Under the pieces are notes generated by a model. It saw only the letters and a program-made list of their open reading frames with translations, searched no databases and had not been told where the DNA came from. This document shows, piece by piece, positions 20,993 to 33,984 of a DNA stretch of 64,000 nt; position 1 is the first letter of the stretch, and every line of letters starts with the position of its first letter. The stretch covers positions 1,922,001-1,986,000 of the forward strand of contig JAGYXB010001324.1 of the NCBI GenBank assembly GCA_022495005.1. Reading direction: 5' to 3'. This DNA is from Rhyacophila brunnea (Eukaryota; Arthropoda; Insecta; Trichoptera; Rhyacophilidae). A program made the position numbers and the translations under genes.

Positions 20993-21000
20993 GCGTACAG

Positions 21001-21429
21001 TTTACAACGCTTATTCTATAAATTAAAGAATACAAACTGAAACCCCTCCGCGCGACAAGAGGCGAGCACCCCGACTGCAGTTACCTACAATAATTCTCAG
21101 GCAAGTGTCGAATTACTAATCGTCCCGTTTCACTACCAAGTGCTAGTGTAACCTTTTCAGAAATGGCTACTCGCCGAGCATTTGGGTAAAGGTTTTTTTT
21201 ATAATAATATAACAGCTAATCAAATTCTAAGTATTCAAATATATATCTTAATTTACATATTAAATGTAAGCTAATTCCAGACCATGATAAGTATAAGAAG
21301 AGTCATTTTTGTGGATGTTATAGATATGTATATAATATTATTACATTTATTACGTTTCCATTTTTTTTGTTATTACTAACTAAAGTTACTGGATTCATTA
21401 AATATTTCATTACTGTTATAAATGTTAAG
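21001..21429. other. No gene seen
   Basis: Moderate GC up to about 21180, then AT-rich. Nothing recognisable. Confidence 0.4.
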
Positions 21430-21437
21430 GTGGTAAC

Positions 21438-22608
21438 TAGGGATTCCAATCCCGGGATCCCGAACTATTGTCGATACCTATGAGTCCCTGGATTGGTAAA
21501 CATAATCCCAAAACTTTCGGGATTGCTTTTTTTATCAATTTTTATGGAAAATAAAATAAAAACGAAAATATAACAGAAAATATACATTTAATAACAAATA
21601 ACTACATTAGAAATAAACTGAGTTTGATTGGAAGAAAATAATGCTTTGCACTTTTAACAGAGTTAATTATAGTAAATTGTTTAGATTTGTAAATAGTTTA
21701 ACACACATTAAATATTCCAGATAATATGTACGATGCAGGTATCATCCGTAAAATGAATTTGAGAACTAGAATAAATAAATCAAGAAACATTTAGTTAGAC
21801 GTTTCATCCATTTACATCTAAGCTGTCTTCTTTTTATAGAAAGTAAACCATTGTACACTACCTGTGGGTCTATTCTATGCTTATCGACCGCTAAAGTGAT
21901 AAAGTGAAAAATATTATCAAACTTAGGGTAGGTTTGTATCAAAATATTAGCACTTATTGTAACAATTACACGAAGCCGGTTTTTATTGTTGCAATAAGTG
22001 CTATATTTTAACAGCACCTATCTTGCTGCTGTTAAAATATCGCACTTATTGCAACAATAAAAACCGGCTTCGTGTAATTGTTACAATAAGTGCTAATATT
22101 TTGATACAAACCTACCCTAAGTTTGATACTATTTATCAATTTAGTGTTCGATAAGTATAGAATAGACCCACTGGAAATGCTATTCTGGAGATTACTTCGG
22201 GCATATTATTCAGAATAATGTTTTAGTTACTTAAATCTTAAATTTTTTTCAACACAATATGTTATTTTTTATTTTAATTGAAATTGTATTTTATTTGTTA
22301 TCTTTTCATAAATAAATAAAACTGTTTTACATTCACATTATTTTTTATATTACAATATTATTTATTATTTTAAACCTATGTATTTCCAAGATTGAACGTA
22401 CACAATATTTAACAATAAATGTCTTAAATAGTATAAATTATGCTAGATTTATTTTTGACCGATTTTATCCATGTTATTTGTATATAAAAATTTTATATTA
22501 ACTATGGAAAAAATGGCAATCCCAAGACTAGTCCCGGGATCCCGGGGTTGTCAAATTGTAATCCCGAAATCCCGGGATCGAAATTTTGGCTCGGGATTGG
22601 ATTCCCTA
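21438..22608. mobile_element. hAT-type non-autonomous element with exact 8-bp duplication
   Basis: Inverted ends TAGGGATTCCAATCCCG (left) and TAGGGAATCCAATCCCG (right, complement), with further atcccggg repeats inside. The target duplication gtggtaac is exact at 21430-21437 and 22609-22616. No transposase coding is left. A separate palindromic element is nested at 21866-22170. Confidence 0.88.
21866..22170. mobile_element. Long palindromic (snap-back) element nested in the hAT element
   Basis: Two arms of about 145 bases mirror each other with few differences: both carry gaagccggtttttattgttg or its complement and the outer end gtgggtctattctat. The axis is near 22018 with only about 10 unpaired bases. 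A transcript across it would fold into a long hairpin. A possible 3-bp CTG duplication flanks it; that is weak. Confidence 0.82.
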
Positions 22609-22616
22609 GTGGTAAC

Positions 22617-22849
22617 TATCTGAAAGACGCTTCTGATAATTTTATATCATTATTTTGACCATTTTAGAGTAAACCATATTTTTAAACTAATGTTTTATTA
22701 TATTTGATACACCACTCCGTTTTTCAAATTATAAAATAGTGTGCTTTCTGACTGTATGAAGGCAGGTTATCCAAAAATGGCAAATATAGTAGCATTTACC
22801 ATTTTTGATGAACTGTACACAAACGTCGTAAGGCTTGAAAACCTAACCT
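22617..22849. other. No gene seen
   Basis: Short AT-rich spacer between two mobile elements. Confidence 0.4.
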
Positions 22850-23558
22850 AACCGATTTTTTTTTATTTTTTTTAAGCGGTACATGTTCAAACACGCGCGT
22901 TAACATGATCTTACTCCCTAATTCAATTTTAGTTTGTCAATTTACGGATACGGCCGTATGTTGTAGCTTAACCACTGGGGAATGACAAAAGAAATGGCGT
23001 ATTTCGAAGAAACACTACCTTATACTTAGTTCAATAATTATTATAAAGCAATCATTATTCGTAGAATGTTTATTATACTTGAATGTTCAAAAACATAGCT
23101 TAAAATTGGTATCTTTAGAATTATCTTCAAATGTGTTAATCTTGCACATTTTTTGAATAATAAAATGCCTAATTCTAGTCAAATTTGGGATCACAGAGAT
23201 TATCAATATAATTTTTTATCGTAAATATTTTACAAAAATTATCTCGTCATAAATTATACTAATGGTTTTATAAATGCGTTTGAAAATTAATAAATGTAAA
23301 AAATCTTAACACCGCTGCACATTCATGTACTGAAATATGACTATATTCTAAAACATTAGAGCGAGAGGTTTAAAAGAACACTATTTTATGTAATAAAAAT
23401 ACTTTTTGCAGTCATAAAATGTTTAAAATAAATATAAAGTATAATAAGGCTTCGAAATTATATAAATATATTATCTACAACGTTTAAGGAATGTCCAGGA
23501 TCATGGTTTAAAAATGCAATAAAAGTTCTATTTTGACCTACGCTGAGCATGTCCCCCC
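22850..23558. mobile_element. Fold-back element FB1, half copy (right arm)
   Basis: Matches the right arm of the complete palindromes at 38.8 and 51.9 kb from the centre (tacatgttcaaacacgcgcg) to the outer end (gagcatgtcccccc), followed by TTAA at 23559-23562. The left arm is lost, with the break close to the palindrome centre. Confidence 0.8.
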
Positions 23559-23562
23559 TTAA

Positions 23563-24966
23563 GATAATGAAAAAAAAAATATTTATTTATTAAGAATGAC
23601 ATTACGAAAAATTTTGAATTTTTACATCAAATATGGAGAAGCAGAAAAAAACTTTCTTAATTTTGGAAAAGAAATTTAATTACAGAACTTAAACTAACAT
23701 AGTATATTATCTTGTTGATAACTAAAACGCTGCAGGAAGAGAGTTTTTAATTATGAAATAAATTTTCCCGGAAGAAACATGTTTTCTAAAAGTAAGTTCA
23801 TCCACTTTCATGTATATAAGATAGTTTTCCTATTGAACAGGATAAAGCCGTTAACATATTTAAAAGTTAGTCAGGCTATTAGTTAAGTACTATTATAATT
23901 ATTAGTATAAACGGATAGGTGTCTTAGAAAATTAGTTAAGTGAGATATAATTGATAACACTAACTATTGTAACAATATGGATATTTAACCAGTAGAAAGT
24001 AAGAAGGATAGCAGCATACGAGTGATTAAAAAAAATAATTGACGAAATGTTATGTATAAGTTCTAAGTGTTAGCACTCGTCTCAATGTAAACTATATAAT
24101 AATTTTATATATTATAATTACATTATGTACTTTTATTTATAGTTTAATGATAATATTAATTATTATATTTTTAAAATTATCGTTCAGATAAATATCCTAT
24201 TATAGAAAAAAAATATTCATGATTTAAAAATGTTTAATAGGTATTACCATGATAGATAATATTATTATGATGTATACATATTCTCTTTTCTTCGTTCAAA
24301 TTTTTAAGACCTTTGGCAAAATTGTTTTTTTAGCAAATAAAAATATGAAACGTTCGTCTAAGTTAAAAATTCAAACGAATATAGTTGTATCGAATATATC
24401 TGACAGATGGCATATTTACAAGCTAAAAAAAGCTTTTAACCACTTAAGTTATTTTAAAAATACAAGTTTCTTTCACAATGGGTAGGTAATTATTTGTTCA
24501 GTATTTTTAGGTATATTGTATAATAGATAATTTGTAAAAAGGGAAAAATAATCCTCATCACTTTGTTTTTATGCTTGGGGACCAATTTAATTATATCACG
24601 GTTCACGTGTTCTGGAGAAATTTTGTTTTCAAAAACAAAAAAAATGTTGTCTAGAGATTAAATTTGCTGAAAGGTTTTTCAAATAAACCTTGAATCATTT
24701 TTTAGTATCACTTAAAACCTTGGATAAAGAAGCACGCTACAAAACACTTCGATAATATTATTTATGTCAGCCGATAAAAAATAATTAATTGGGTTCGAAA
24801 AAAGTGTCAAAATTTTAATATATTATTTGGTAAAGAATAATAATAATAAAAAATTAATTGATTGATTGAAAATATCCTATGAGTCGAACGTGAATTTTTA
24901 AAATATTGCCACTCTTTCAGTTTGAATTACAATATTATTAAGTTATATTATTTTATATTAGTTATA
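23563..24966. other. AT-rich sequence, no convincing gene
   Basis: A 78-codon open frame at 24249-24485 is AT-driven (Ile, Lys, Asn, Phe), lacks any motif I know, and is probably chance. Confidence 0.4.
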
Positions 24967-24975
24967 ATTAAGTAG

Positions 24976-25205
24976 GCTGGACACATAGCTCGAAGAAGAG
25001 ACAATCGTTGGATAAATCTAGTCATCCAGTGGTATCTAAGAAGTACAAAACGTCCGCAAGGTAGATCTACAGGCCGCTGGATCGATGAAATGATACAGGT
25101 CTGCGGAAGTACGTGGCAATGCAATTCACAGGACCGAGAGAAGTGGAAGCAGCTTGAAGAGGTCTTCATCCAGCAGTGGATAGATTCAGGCTGATGATGA
25201 TGATT
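24976..25205 (+). mobile_element. RTE-like LINE, 3' end only, with 9-bp duplication
   Basis: Encodes an uninterrupted C-terminal tail: AGHIARRRDNRWINLVIQW, GRSTGRWIDEM, STWQCNSQDREKWKQLEE and FIQQWIDSG, then TGA and a tgatgatgat tail. The pattern AGHI-AR, GR-RW-D, W-x-A/S-x-DR-x-W and the triplet tail are those of RTE-type LINEs. The duplication attaagtag at 24967-24975 and 25206-25214 flanks it, so this is a very 5'-truncated insertion. Older fragments of the same family lie on the minus strand at 44.5 and 54.8 kb. Confidence 0.8.
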
Positions 25206-25214
25206 ATTAAGTAG

Positions 25215-25784
25215 AGTAATAAATAAGTTGATAAGTATATAAACATGGATATAGCCTAAACAAAATACAAATTCTCTGCAAAATACAGAAGTATTGAATA
25301 ATTAGTAACAATACAAATTTGTGAACCAAATTAATAGAATTGATCAAATTCGATAATAATTTTACTATAATATTTCACTATTCTATTCAGCTGAGTGCTA
25401 TAGTTTTATTAGTGATGGATAAGCTAAACAGAATATTTGTGAATTGAAATTCAATAATTTTTAATTTTTTTAAGTTAATAAAGCAGGATATTAAACTAAT
25501 TCCTAGAGTCAAATGCATGCATACTTAAATGCTTCCATAGAATTACGCACTATTAAATTTTAACCTTGCCACTAAAATCAGTAACTCGGTGGAAGTGAAA
25601 AAAGCGATAATATTATTATTGTTAGATTGATTGCATGTGAAAATTATAAATAATATATATTATGTTATTTCTAAATTAGATATATTATGTATACGTAAAC
25701 CTCATTGGCGCATTTCTTTTCATTATAAATCCGACCATTTTATTTAAACATTTGAACAAAAAAAATATTTTCCGAAAAATGTAA
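25215..25784. other. AT-rich sequence, no gene seen
   Basis: Nothing recognisable. Confidence 0.4.
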
Positions 25785-25839
25785 TCTAATATATAAAAAA
25801 TAATATTTGTTTGTGGGTTTGTTTGTTTGTTCGTTTTGA

Positions 25840-27560
25840 ATGCACTGCCATACCGTTCATCCGATTGCGATAAAACTTTGTCAACTTATTGCTTGCACTT
25901 TCGCAAAGAGTATAGGCTATACTAATATATAAAATGAATGTCTGTCTGTCTGTATGTCTGTCTGTCTGTGTGTCTGTCCCGTATGCGTTCCTATACCATT
26001 CATCCGATTGCGATGAAATTTTGGTAAGTGGTTGTATGCATACCCATGAAGGTTTCTGAATTAGAAAAATCATCATCTTCTTCTTCTTCTTTCATTCTAT
26101 TTTCTTTTATTCGTATGGTTCCTATACCATTCATCCGATTGCGATGAAATTTTGGTAAGTGGTTGTATGCACACCCATAAAGGTTTCTAAATTAGAAAAA
26201 TCATTATTTTCTTCTTCTTCTTCATTCTATCTTCTTTTATTCGTATTGTTCCTATACCATTCATTCGATTGCGATGAAACTTTCATCGGTTGTTGTGGTA
26301 ACACCCGTAAAGGTTTCTGAATTAGTACAACCATCTTCTTTTTCTTCATTCTATATTCTTTTATTCGTATGGTTCCTATATCATTCATCCGATTGCTATG
26401 AAACCTTCATAAGTTGTTGTGGTAACACCCGTAAAGTTTTCTGAATTAGTACAACCATCTTCTTCTTCTTCTTCTTCTTCAGTATATCTTCTTTTATTCG
26501 TATGGTCCCTATATCATTCATCCGTTTCCGATCATCAGTGGTTGTGCCAACACCCGCGAAGGTTTCTGAATTTGTACAACCATCTTCTTCGTCTTCTTTA
26601 TTATATATGTATTCTTTTATTCGTATGGTTCCTATATCATTCATCCGATTGCGATGAAACCTTCATCAGTTTTTGTGGTAACACCCGTAAAGGTTTCTGA
26701 ATTAGTACAACCATCTTCTTCTTCTTCTTCATTATTTCTTCTTTTATTCGTATGGTCCCTATATCATTCATCCGATTGCGATGAAACTTTCGTCAGTGGT
26801 TGTGCCAACACCCGCAAAGGTTTATGAATTTGTACAAACATTTTCTTCGTCTTCTTCATTATATCTTCTTTTATTCGTATGGTTCCTATACCATTCATCC
26901 GATTGCGATGAAACCTTCGTCAGTTGTTGTGATAACACCCGCAAAGGTTTCTGAATTTGTACGACCATCTCCTTCTTCTATTCTATATTCTTCTATTTGT
27001 ATGAGTTCCTATTCCATTCATCCGATTGCGATGAAACCTTTATCAGTTTTTGTGGTAACACCCGTAAAGGTTTCTGAATTAGTACAACCATCTTCTTCTT
27101 CTTCTTCTTCATTATTTCTTCTTTTATTCGTATGGTCCCTATATCATTCATCCGATTGCGATGAAACTTTCGTCAGTAATTGTGCCAACACCCGCGAAGG
27201 TTTCTGAATTAGTACAACCATCTTCTTCTTATATTCTATATTCTTCTATTCGTGTGCGTTCTTATACTATTCATCCGATTGCGATGACATTTTGACCAGT
27301 TGTTGTGCGCACGCCCGCAAAGGTTTTTGAATTAGTACAACCATCTTCTTCTTCTTCTATTCGTATGCGTTCCTATACCATTCATCCGATTGCAATGAAA
27401 TTTTGATCAAGTATTGTGCTCACGCCCGCCAAGGTTTCTGAATTGAGGCAACCATTTCTTCTTCTTGTTCATCTATTCTATCTTCTTCTAATCGTATGCG
27501 TTCTTATACCATTCATCTGATTGCGATGAAATTTTTGTAAGTTGTTGTGCGCACACCTGC
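25840..27560 (+). repeat. Minisatellite of about 14 units, 108-140 bp each
   Basis: The core ccattcatccgattgcgatg recurs near 25850, 25998, 26128, 26260, 26378, 26515, 26638, 26766, 26894, 27017, 27147, 27270, 27378 and 27510. Each unit then has a gttgtg-acacccg-aaaggtttctgaatt block and a CTT-rich stretch of variable length ending in ttattcgtatg. The CTT runs account for most of the unit-length variation. Open frames within it are by-products of the period. Confidence 0.88.
25933..25980 (+). repeat. (GTCT)n microsatellite
   Basis: About twelve units of gtct/gtgt/gtat type. Confidence 0.85.
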
Positions 27561-27850
27561 AAAGGTTTCTAAATTAGTATTATATTATAAAATACAAAGT
27601 TCGTTTAATCCAATTTTGGTTTGTTAGTGCATATTAATAACATTAATAACGTTTGCGTATTTTGAATTCGATTTTAATTTAGTGTTCTTTTGTTTGACCT
27701 TTACTCCTATTAGAATTATTTTCATATTGATGTATTGTATTACACAGATATTTTAATATTAAAAAAATAATTACCTCTTATTATTTTTTAAATATCTAAG
27801 ATAAATATAACCACGAAGCGACCCTGTGCGAAGCCGGGTACTTCAGCTAG

Positions 27851-30148
27851 TACTTAATAAGAAGTAAAAAATAAAAGGCGTTTTTAAATTTGATCCGAAA
27901 AATGCACTATATTGGTTTTCACTGAAATATTGTTAAATTTTATTAAAACAAAAAAAATATTAAATTATGATCGATTAAAGTTTCTTTCAGCAGTAGCAGG
28001 CTTAGTGGTAGAGACACGATGTTATAATAATTGTATGACATGTCTGATTTCTTTTAAATTGACCTTTTAAATCTTATGACGAATCCATTGCATCTTTTGC
28101 GTCAAATAAAATCGTAGCTGTCTTCCAGAAAAAGGATAGAAAAAAACAAAAAAATATTATTTTTAAAAAGGTATGCACCATTATTATAAAATAGTTTGAG
28201 TTAAAATCTCTATTTCTTGTAATGAAATGATACCTTTAATTCCCGTTTAGTCAAACTTCAGCGTTTTATCTTTTCAATAAAATATTGTGAATTCTTCCTA
28301 AAAATAGATCATAAAATTCCCATAATTACATTCAGCTAAAAGATTATTTTCTTATGTCCAGGAATTATTGCCTTCCTGATTTATTCAATTGTTAGACTTC
28401 AAACTTTGGAGACAAATATTAGCTTAATAATCTTCAACACATTAGGAAAATTGACTTGTTATTTTTATGAGTGTTCTCGAAAAAGTTCGTCATAGAAAGC
28501 TCACGCTACATTCCCACTGGTATAAATTTCTTTATGAACCACTGTATTTCATAACAAGATGTGTCACGTATTTCAATATATTTATTAGGGGGTGTATCTA
28601 AATGTCTGCGTAGACTCGTAGAGGGATGTTTTGAAAAATTTGTTTCGTGCCGGCGTGTCGTATTGTGTAAAATGTCATCGTTAATCATGCATTTTTATTA
28701 GGGTTGTATGTTATTCTTTTGACATATAATTATCCACGTAGGTACGCATGTGACATCTAAGTAATATTGATGGCATACCAAGAGAACAAATTAAAATTCG
28801 TTCATCTAATTTATATTTAATATTTTTTTATAAGGAATATTCAAAATGTTACTTATGCCATTTTAACTCATTGTCTGCATTTATAATATTATAATTAATT
28901 ATTATGATTAACGTGTATTATTTTTTTATATTCAATTAAAAATGGATTATTAACTATTGTGTGGCAGGAATAAAGAAGACTTATGAAAAAATATTGAATT
29001 TATCAGTACAACTATGTAAGAAGCAAAAACTTAAATACATATTGAAAACTTCTGAAGCTAATTATCTAAGGGAAGGTCATAAGGAGGTTTGAGGAAGAAG
29101 GAAGTCACGATTTATAAAGAAAATGATTCAATGAAAATACGTGTTTTCTATTCTGGGCGACAGAATTTTGGTTGAGTATGATAAAAACGATTGCTGATCT
29201 TAAAAAAATTGGTAAAGAAAGGAGAATTTGTATATTATTGATTTATCATTATATTTGACTAATGGATTTAATTTATTATTGTGTACGAAATAAGACTTTA
29301 ACTTTATTCAACAATTTTGCAAAATATTAAATGTAATATACTTTTATTGTGAATATAAAAATAATCATTAGATTATATTAACAATTTATTTTGAAGATTG
29401 ATTTCATAGATAATAATAAAAATCTAAATATCTTAAGAATACCGTAAAATTAAAGATTATTATATAATAAATCATTTGATGTTATTAAGAATCGAAACGT
29501 ATTATTCTGTATTGGTAAAATAATTTTTCATCTAAAATAACAAGAAAATCATTATTAAATGAAAATATATTAAAAATTATGTAATTTTGTCGGATGAACC
29601 GAAAATATTACGTACATTGCATGTTGTATATCTGCGGTGTTATACCAAAAAAAGTTTTTTAACGTTTTTCTATTATGACATTGTAATACATATGCAATTA
29701 TGTATATAAACTATAGATTTTATATTATGTAGACAATGCCGATATAAAATAAATTATATATTATCATATTATGTAAGTAAATAATTTGTGTTTCGATTAA
29801 AAAAGTGAATATATTAGATATTTATCCTCAAAACACACGTATACTGCCCTAATTAGTAAAAAGACAGTTTTTGGTTTTTGGAAACATACATAATATTACA
29901 TTGCTTACACACATACTTTACCTCGTCACGGTCCAGCCACGAACCATCATAGGGAAAGCACATGGTCTTACGATTCCCTTTGGTCCTCTACTTTCCGCGT
30001 CTTATGCTATGTCAACAAAGTAGCGAGTAGACCACTCTATTACAGTATATTATAGTAATATGGTGCAAGGTAATTTATAATATTATTTTATATGTAAACT
30101 TATTAGTGTTCTATGCATTGTTTGAATTTACTTGAATAAAATACAATT
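27851..30148. other. AT-rich sequence, no clear gene
   Basis: A less AT-rich patch at 29925-30045 can be read on the minus strand as a short exon-like segment (GNRKTMCFPYDGSWLDRDE followed by gtaaag), which I do not recognise. At 28500-28690 short open frames on both strands share no motif with anything I know. Confidence 0.35.
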
Positions 30149-30421
30149 ATGTACACAACAGTATTATTTGTAAGCATAAGTTTATTTAATAAATTTTCCC
30201 TTTGTGATAATCATGGTTCTGTTATAATAATTGAAAATTCGTCTGAGCAAAGCTCCCAAAAGAAACACTGCGTTAATTGTACACGATTTTCAGTTTCCCT
30301 TAGGGGAAAATGTGTTCATAATATGATTGTCGATTCCACGAGATGCAGAGTCAGAAAAACAAAAACATATCCCGAGGCACACTGCTCACATTCATGTAAA
30401 ATACTTTTATTATTCCTCTGA
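30149..30421 (+). CDS. Possible small secreted cysteine-rich protein
   Basis: A 90-residue open frame starting at ATG. Residues 1-22 look like a signal peptide (MYTTVLFVSISLF... then polar). The mature part would have cysteines at 41, 44, 55, 66, 79 and 83, with CVNCTRFSVSLRGKC as its core. This density is unlike the chance AT-rich frames around it. The last residues (ILLLFL) are odd for a secreted peptide. A splice donor (cattcat|gtaaaa) sits at about 30398 and an acceptor (ctcatttcag) at about 30584; splicing there would end the protein with HCSHS. I do not recognise a family. It could be a lone exon, a small secreted peptide such as an effector, or chance. Confidence 0.35.
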   Translation: MYTTVLFVSISLFNKFSLCDNHGSVIIIENSSEQSSQKKHCVNCTRFSVSLRGKCVHNMIVDSTRCRVRKTKTYPEAHCSHSCKILLLFL

Positions 30422-32574
30422 CTTCCTCAAATGACGGTCTGCTGGTATTTTAAATTCATTTCTCTTTTAATATTCTATTTTGTGCAACGCATCCTATTAA
30501 TTTATTTCAGTGACGTCATTATGAATGTCTTGTTATTTAAAATCATATCATTGTAGTGTTCCTTATAAATGTACTCATTTCAGAATCACAGAGGGAGGCA
30601 ACAAGTAAAACATTGTCTACTTACTGTTATAATACAGTATGAACCAGATTCCAGTGGAGCGGAAATTGAAAAAATGTACGAAAAAATTAAATGATATTAT
30701 ATTTTTGTTAAGTATTACGTTACTACAGAAAATGTACGGTAACTAAGTTAATTAATATGTACAATTTTACAATGTGGTTATAAAGTTTTCACATAAAACG
30801 AGAAATAATGGCTCGGGTACCAACCGGGAAAATGCGATAATATCAAATCGCGATATAAAGAGAATCGCAGATAACAATAGAGAAAATATTAAAATTTGCT
30901 CTATTTATTATCTATAACCTATTTTTTGCGCATAATAGCAATTTGGATCTGCGCATTTTATTGGTTAAGCGGTTCTACTATAGTAGTGGTATAATAGTAG
31001 CGCTTGACAAGTCAGCATGAATTCTTGTAATTGAACTTAAAATGTTTAGATTTTAAACGCGTCTTAAAATGTCTGATAAAATATTCACAATTTATCAAGT
31101 ATTTATCTTTTGAAATAGTCCATAAACGATCAATATACACATTACTACGTCAAATCTCAATTTCGTTTCATTGTTTTAAAAAGAATTAGTAGATTATGAA
31201 CGGGCATAAAAATATAAATATATATATATATTTGGAACGCAGAAGTCTATGTCAATTAGAGTGTGTAATTCGAAGAAAAACAGAATGGTTTGAATGAATT
31301 TAGGTGAAAGTTTTTTTAAATAATAGGAAATACTCTTCTCTAATAATATTAGTATATCATAAATAAAATATTTATATTTTTTTTTATTCTTTTACCAATC
31401 AGTGTCAATATCAATCTAGCACTTAAAAACTAATAAACCTGATTAAATAAACATATCACACAACTTCCTATTATGATAATAGTATGTGAACATTGACATT
31501 TTGTTATAATAATATCGGTAATAGAATGTAGCGCCATCCTGGGATGAAAATTGATAATTAATTATCCAGTGCATTGGATAATATCAATATCGAATTAACA
31601 TATTGTATGAATATAATTTTAGAACTGACAGTTATTATTTATTGAATTACAAAATCATAACCGGCGTAGAAACCGTTTTTTGACATTTTTTTTTTGTAAT
31701 TTAACAAAGCGCATAGTGTCTGTAAGGAAATATCGATTTTGTGCATGGTATTTCTTTGGAATTGTCAAAATGATTTTAAATTTAGTACCTAGCCGATTTA
31801 AATAAATTACATTTTGGAGGTGTATATATAAGCCAAAATAAAAAAGCAACACATGTATTGTTTAATATCAACAAAGTTGTGTTATGAAAAGAAATTAGTG
31901 TGTTTTATCTACGATAATAATCATTTTTAACATTCATGAGATATTAGGCTTAAAGTAAGTGAATATTCAGCACGTGATATAAAACATACTTTGAATTGAA
32001 TTAAGTGAGTGAGAAAAGTAGAGCAAAATTATATCCGTGTTTTTTTTTTTGATTATCTTTGTTTGGGGTGAATATTATGCTTTCAAAGGTTTTCTACCCA
32101 AAGGTTAATCGCGGCCGCACGTTTATTACGGTCGGTTGTGTCTTCATTCTTCACATGTTTTATTTAATATAAATAATTTATACCAGAACATCTTTGTGAA
32201 TATATCTCGTCCACATACCTAAAGACATGTGCAAATCACAACTTTATTAAAAATATTGGCTATATTTTATTTGAAGATTTTTAGTGTTGAGGTTTTAATT
32301 AGTTCTCTTCATGGATTCACCGATATTATTTTCATTGATATATATTTTTTAGATACTCGTCTAGAGTAGTTTCATTTAGTTATGACGTTCGGGACTTTTT
32401 GGTGTCGAACATTTTCGGTTTCCATGAGTACAATATTGTCAGTTTGTCTTACTTATATGTATCGTAAAATAATACCTAGTGATTCAGATTCAACTAACGA
32501 TTGATTGCCAATAGCTTTTCTGTTATCACCACATACCACGATTAATCGTGCGATATCTACTTAATGATTATATT
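30422..32574. other. AT-rich sequence, no gene seen
   Basis: Nothing beyond the acceptor-like site near 30584. A short TA run lies at about 31215-31230. Confidence 0.4.
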
Positions 32575-32745
32575 AACATCATCATTAGAACTACGACCTA
32601 ATATGGGCCTTGGCCATCTCCAGGAAATGTCAATACTTACTCTCCTTTGTATAATTAAAGCTCCTTCCGTCGCCTTAGCCTCAGAGATGGTGTGTATCTT
32701 TCTACATGGTCCAACTAGCGTAGTTTAGATCTTCAGGCCCTCTCT
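32575..32745 (-). mobile_element. Possible LINE or SINE 3' tail remnant
   Basis: Begins with catcatcatta and continues with a phrase (cgacctaatatgggccttggcc, about 32597-32618) of the kind found near antisense 3' ends of insect LINEs and SINEs. Weak; no coding motif is secure. Confidence 0.25.
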
Positions 32746-33880
32746 TTTACTTTTGATCTTTTAAAAAGGAGGCTTTTTTGTGTCATCATTGATACATAGA
32801 CTGCTTTATGGAATTGCCCCACTTTCATGTGAAAGATGACGAGACGATCATCGTGTCAAATCGTTTTAAAAAAATTGATACTATAATTCAAAATGTAAAA
32901 TAAAGTACCTTACGTTTTTTAAGAATAATATTATTTTCTTTAGAACAACAAAAATATTATTATAACAAGAAATAGTTCAGTAAAGGAACATAAAAAAATC
33001 TTGAATGTGCCATGACATCATATACGCTTTTCTGGAATAAACCATTATATAAGTTATATGAGGAGATGTCTGGGTTGTCTCCATTTAGGATTGTAAAATT
33101 TTATTGAGTGAATAAAAATATGTCGAAATAAGAATTTATGCAAAAAATTCAAACGTTAAACACTTTTTTGAATTATTTTCGTATTAAAATCGAAATTAAA
33201 TATATTAAGAAGTTTAAGTAAAATATTAAAAAGTACTTTGTTCTATTTAAAACTAGGCAAAGTAACTATAGCACACAGTACTATTTTCTTATATTAAAAT
33301 CGATATCTAATAATGGGCGTTGGTAAACCAATTATAACAGTGAATGGGCAATCAAAGATGATCGATCGGTGTCAAACGCAGCAGAAGTTATATTAAGAGT
33401 ATTGATTGAAATATAAGTATATACTTACTTGTATATTCTGTTCTTAAATAATATTTCATATTAAGTTTTTTTATAATATTATCGAAGTGTTTAGTATCTA
33501 TTACTTAGAGGTTGTGATTTTCCCACTTTTTCATTTATCTAGAATATTATTATGTATTCTCGAGAATTTGGGATTGGTTTATTGATTTCTTGAGAAATTT
33601 GAGAATTCTCAGGATTCTCAAGAAATCGACTAAAAAGAAAATTACCTTTTCTATTTATCGAGAAATCTAAGATAATAATAATAGTTTTTTAGTTATTTCG
33701 GTCAAAAATACTTTTCACCGGAAAATTTAAAAAAAAAATCTTTAGAATCAAAGTCGAGACGATTTTTTTATAGTCAATATTTTTTACCAACGAAAACAAT
33801 GCGATTTTTTTAACATGTCAACGATTTTTAATATTCCGATTGTGCTCGACATTTGTCTTTTTCCGTTTTAATATTCTCTT
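32746..33880. other. AT-rich sequence, no gene seen
   Basis: Several short inverted repeats of the type ttgagaattctcaggattctcaa occur around 33550-33630. Nothing else is recognisable. Confidence 0.4.
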
Positions 33881-33984
33881 GTTATTTTTGGCTAGTAATA
33901 GTTTCACGATTGTTCGAGAATCTTATTGATAATTTACCAAGAAATGAGATTCTCAGAAAATGACTTTCTCGAGATTCAAGATTC

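Larger units (their letters stand above)
25785..27850 (+). mobile_element. Non-autonomous Helitron-like element with internal minisatellite
   Basis: The left end reads A|TCTAATATATAAAA and the right end gcgaagccgggtacttcagCTAG|T, which fit Helitron rules (5' TC, 3' CTRR, insertion between A and T, no duplication). A second 5'-end-like segment (actaatatataaaatgaatg) lies at 25920, followed by a TCTG microsatellite. The interior is nearly all minisatellite. No Rep or helicase coding is seen. Confidence 0.7.

Noticed and set aside
24249..24485. 78-codon open frame
   Set aside because: AT-driven composition, no motif, no splice or promoter context.
26396..27207. Open frames of 82-135 codons in the Helitron minisatellite
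   Set aside because: They are produced by a period that avoids stops and by CTT runs; peptide repeats simply follow the DNA repeat.
25840..27560. CRISPR array
   Set aside because: Regular repeats, but units are long, diverged and contiguous, without unique spacers, and the genome is eukaryotic.
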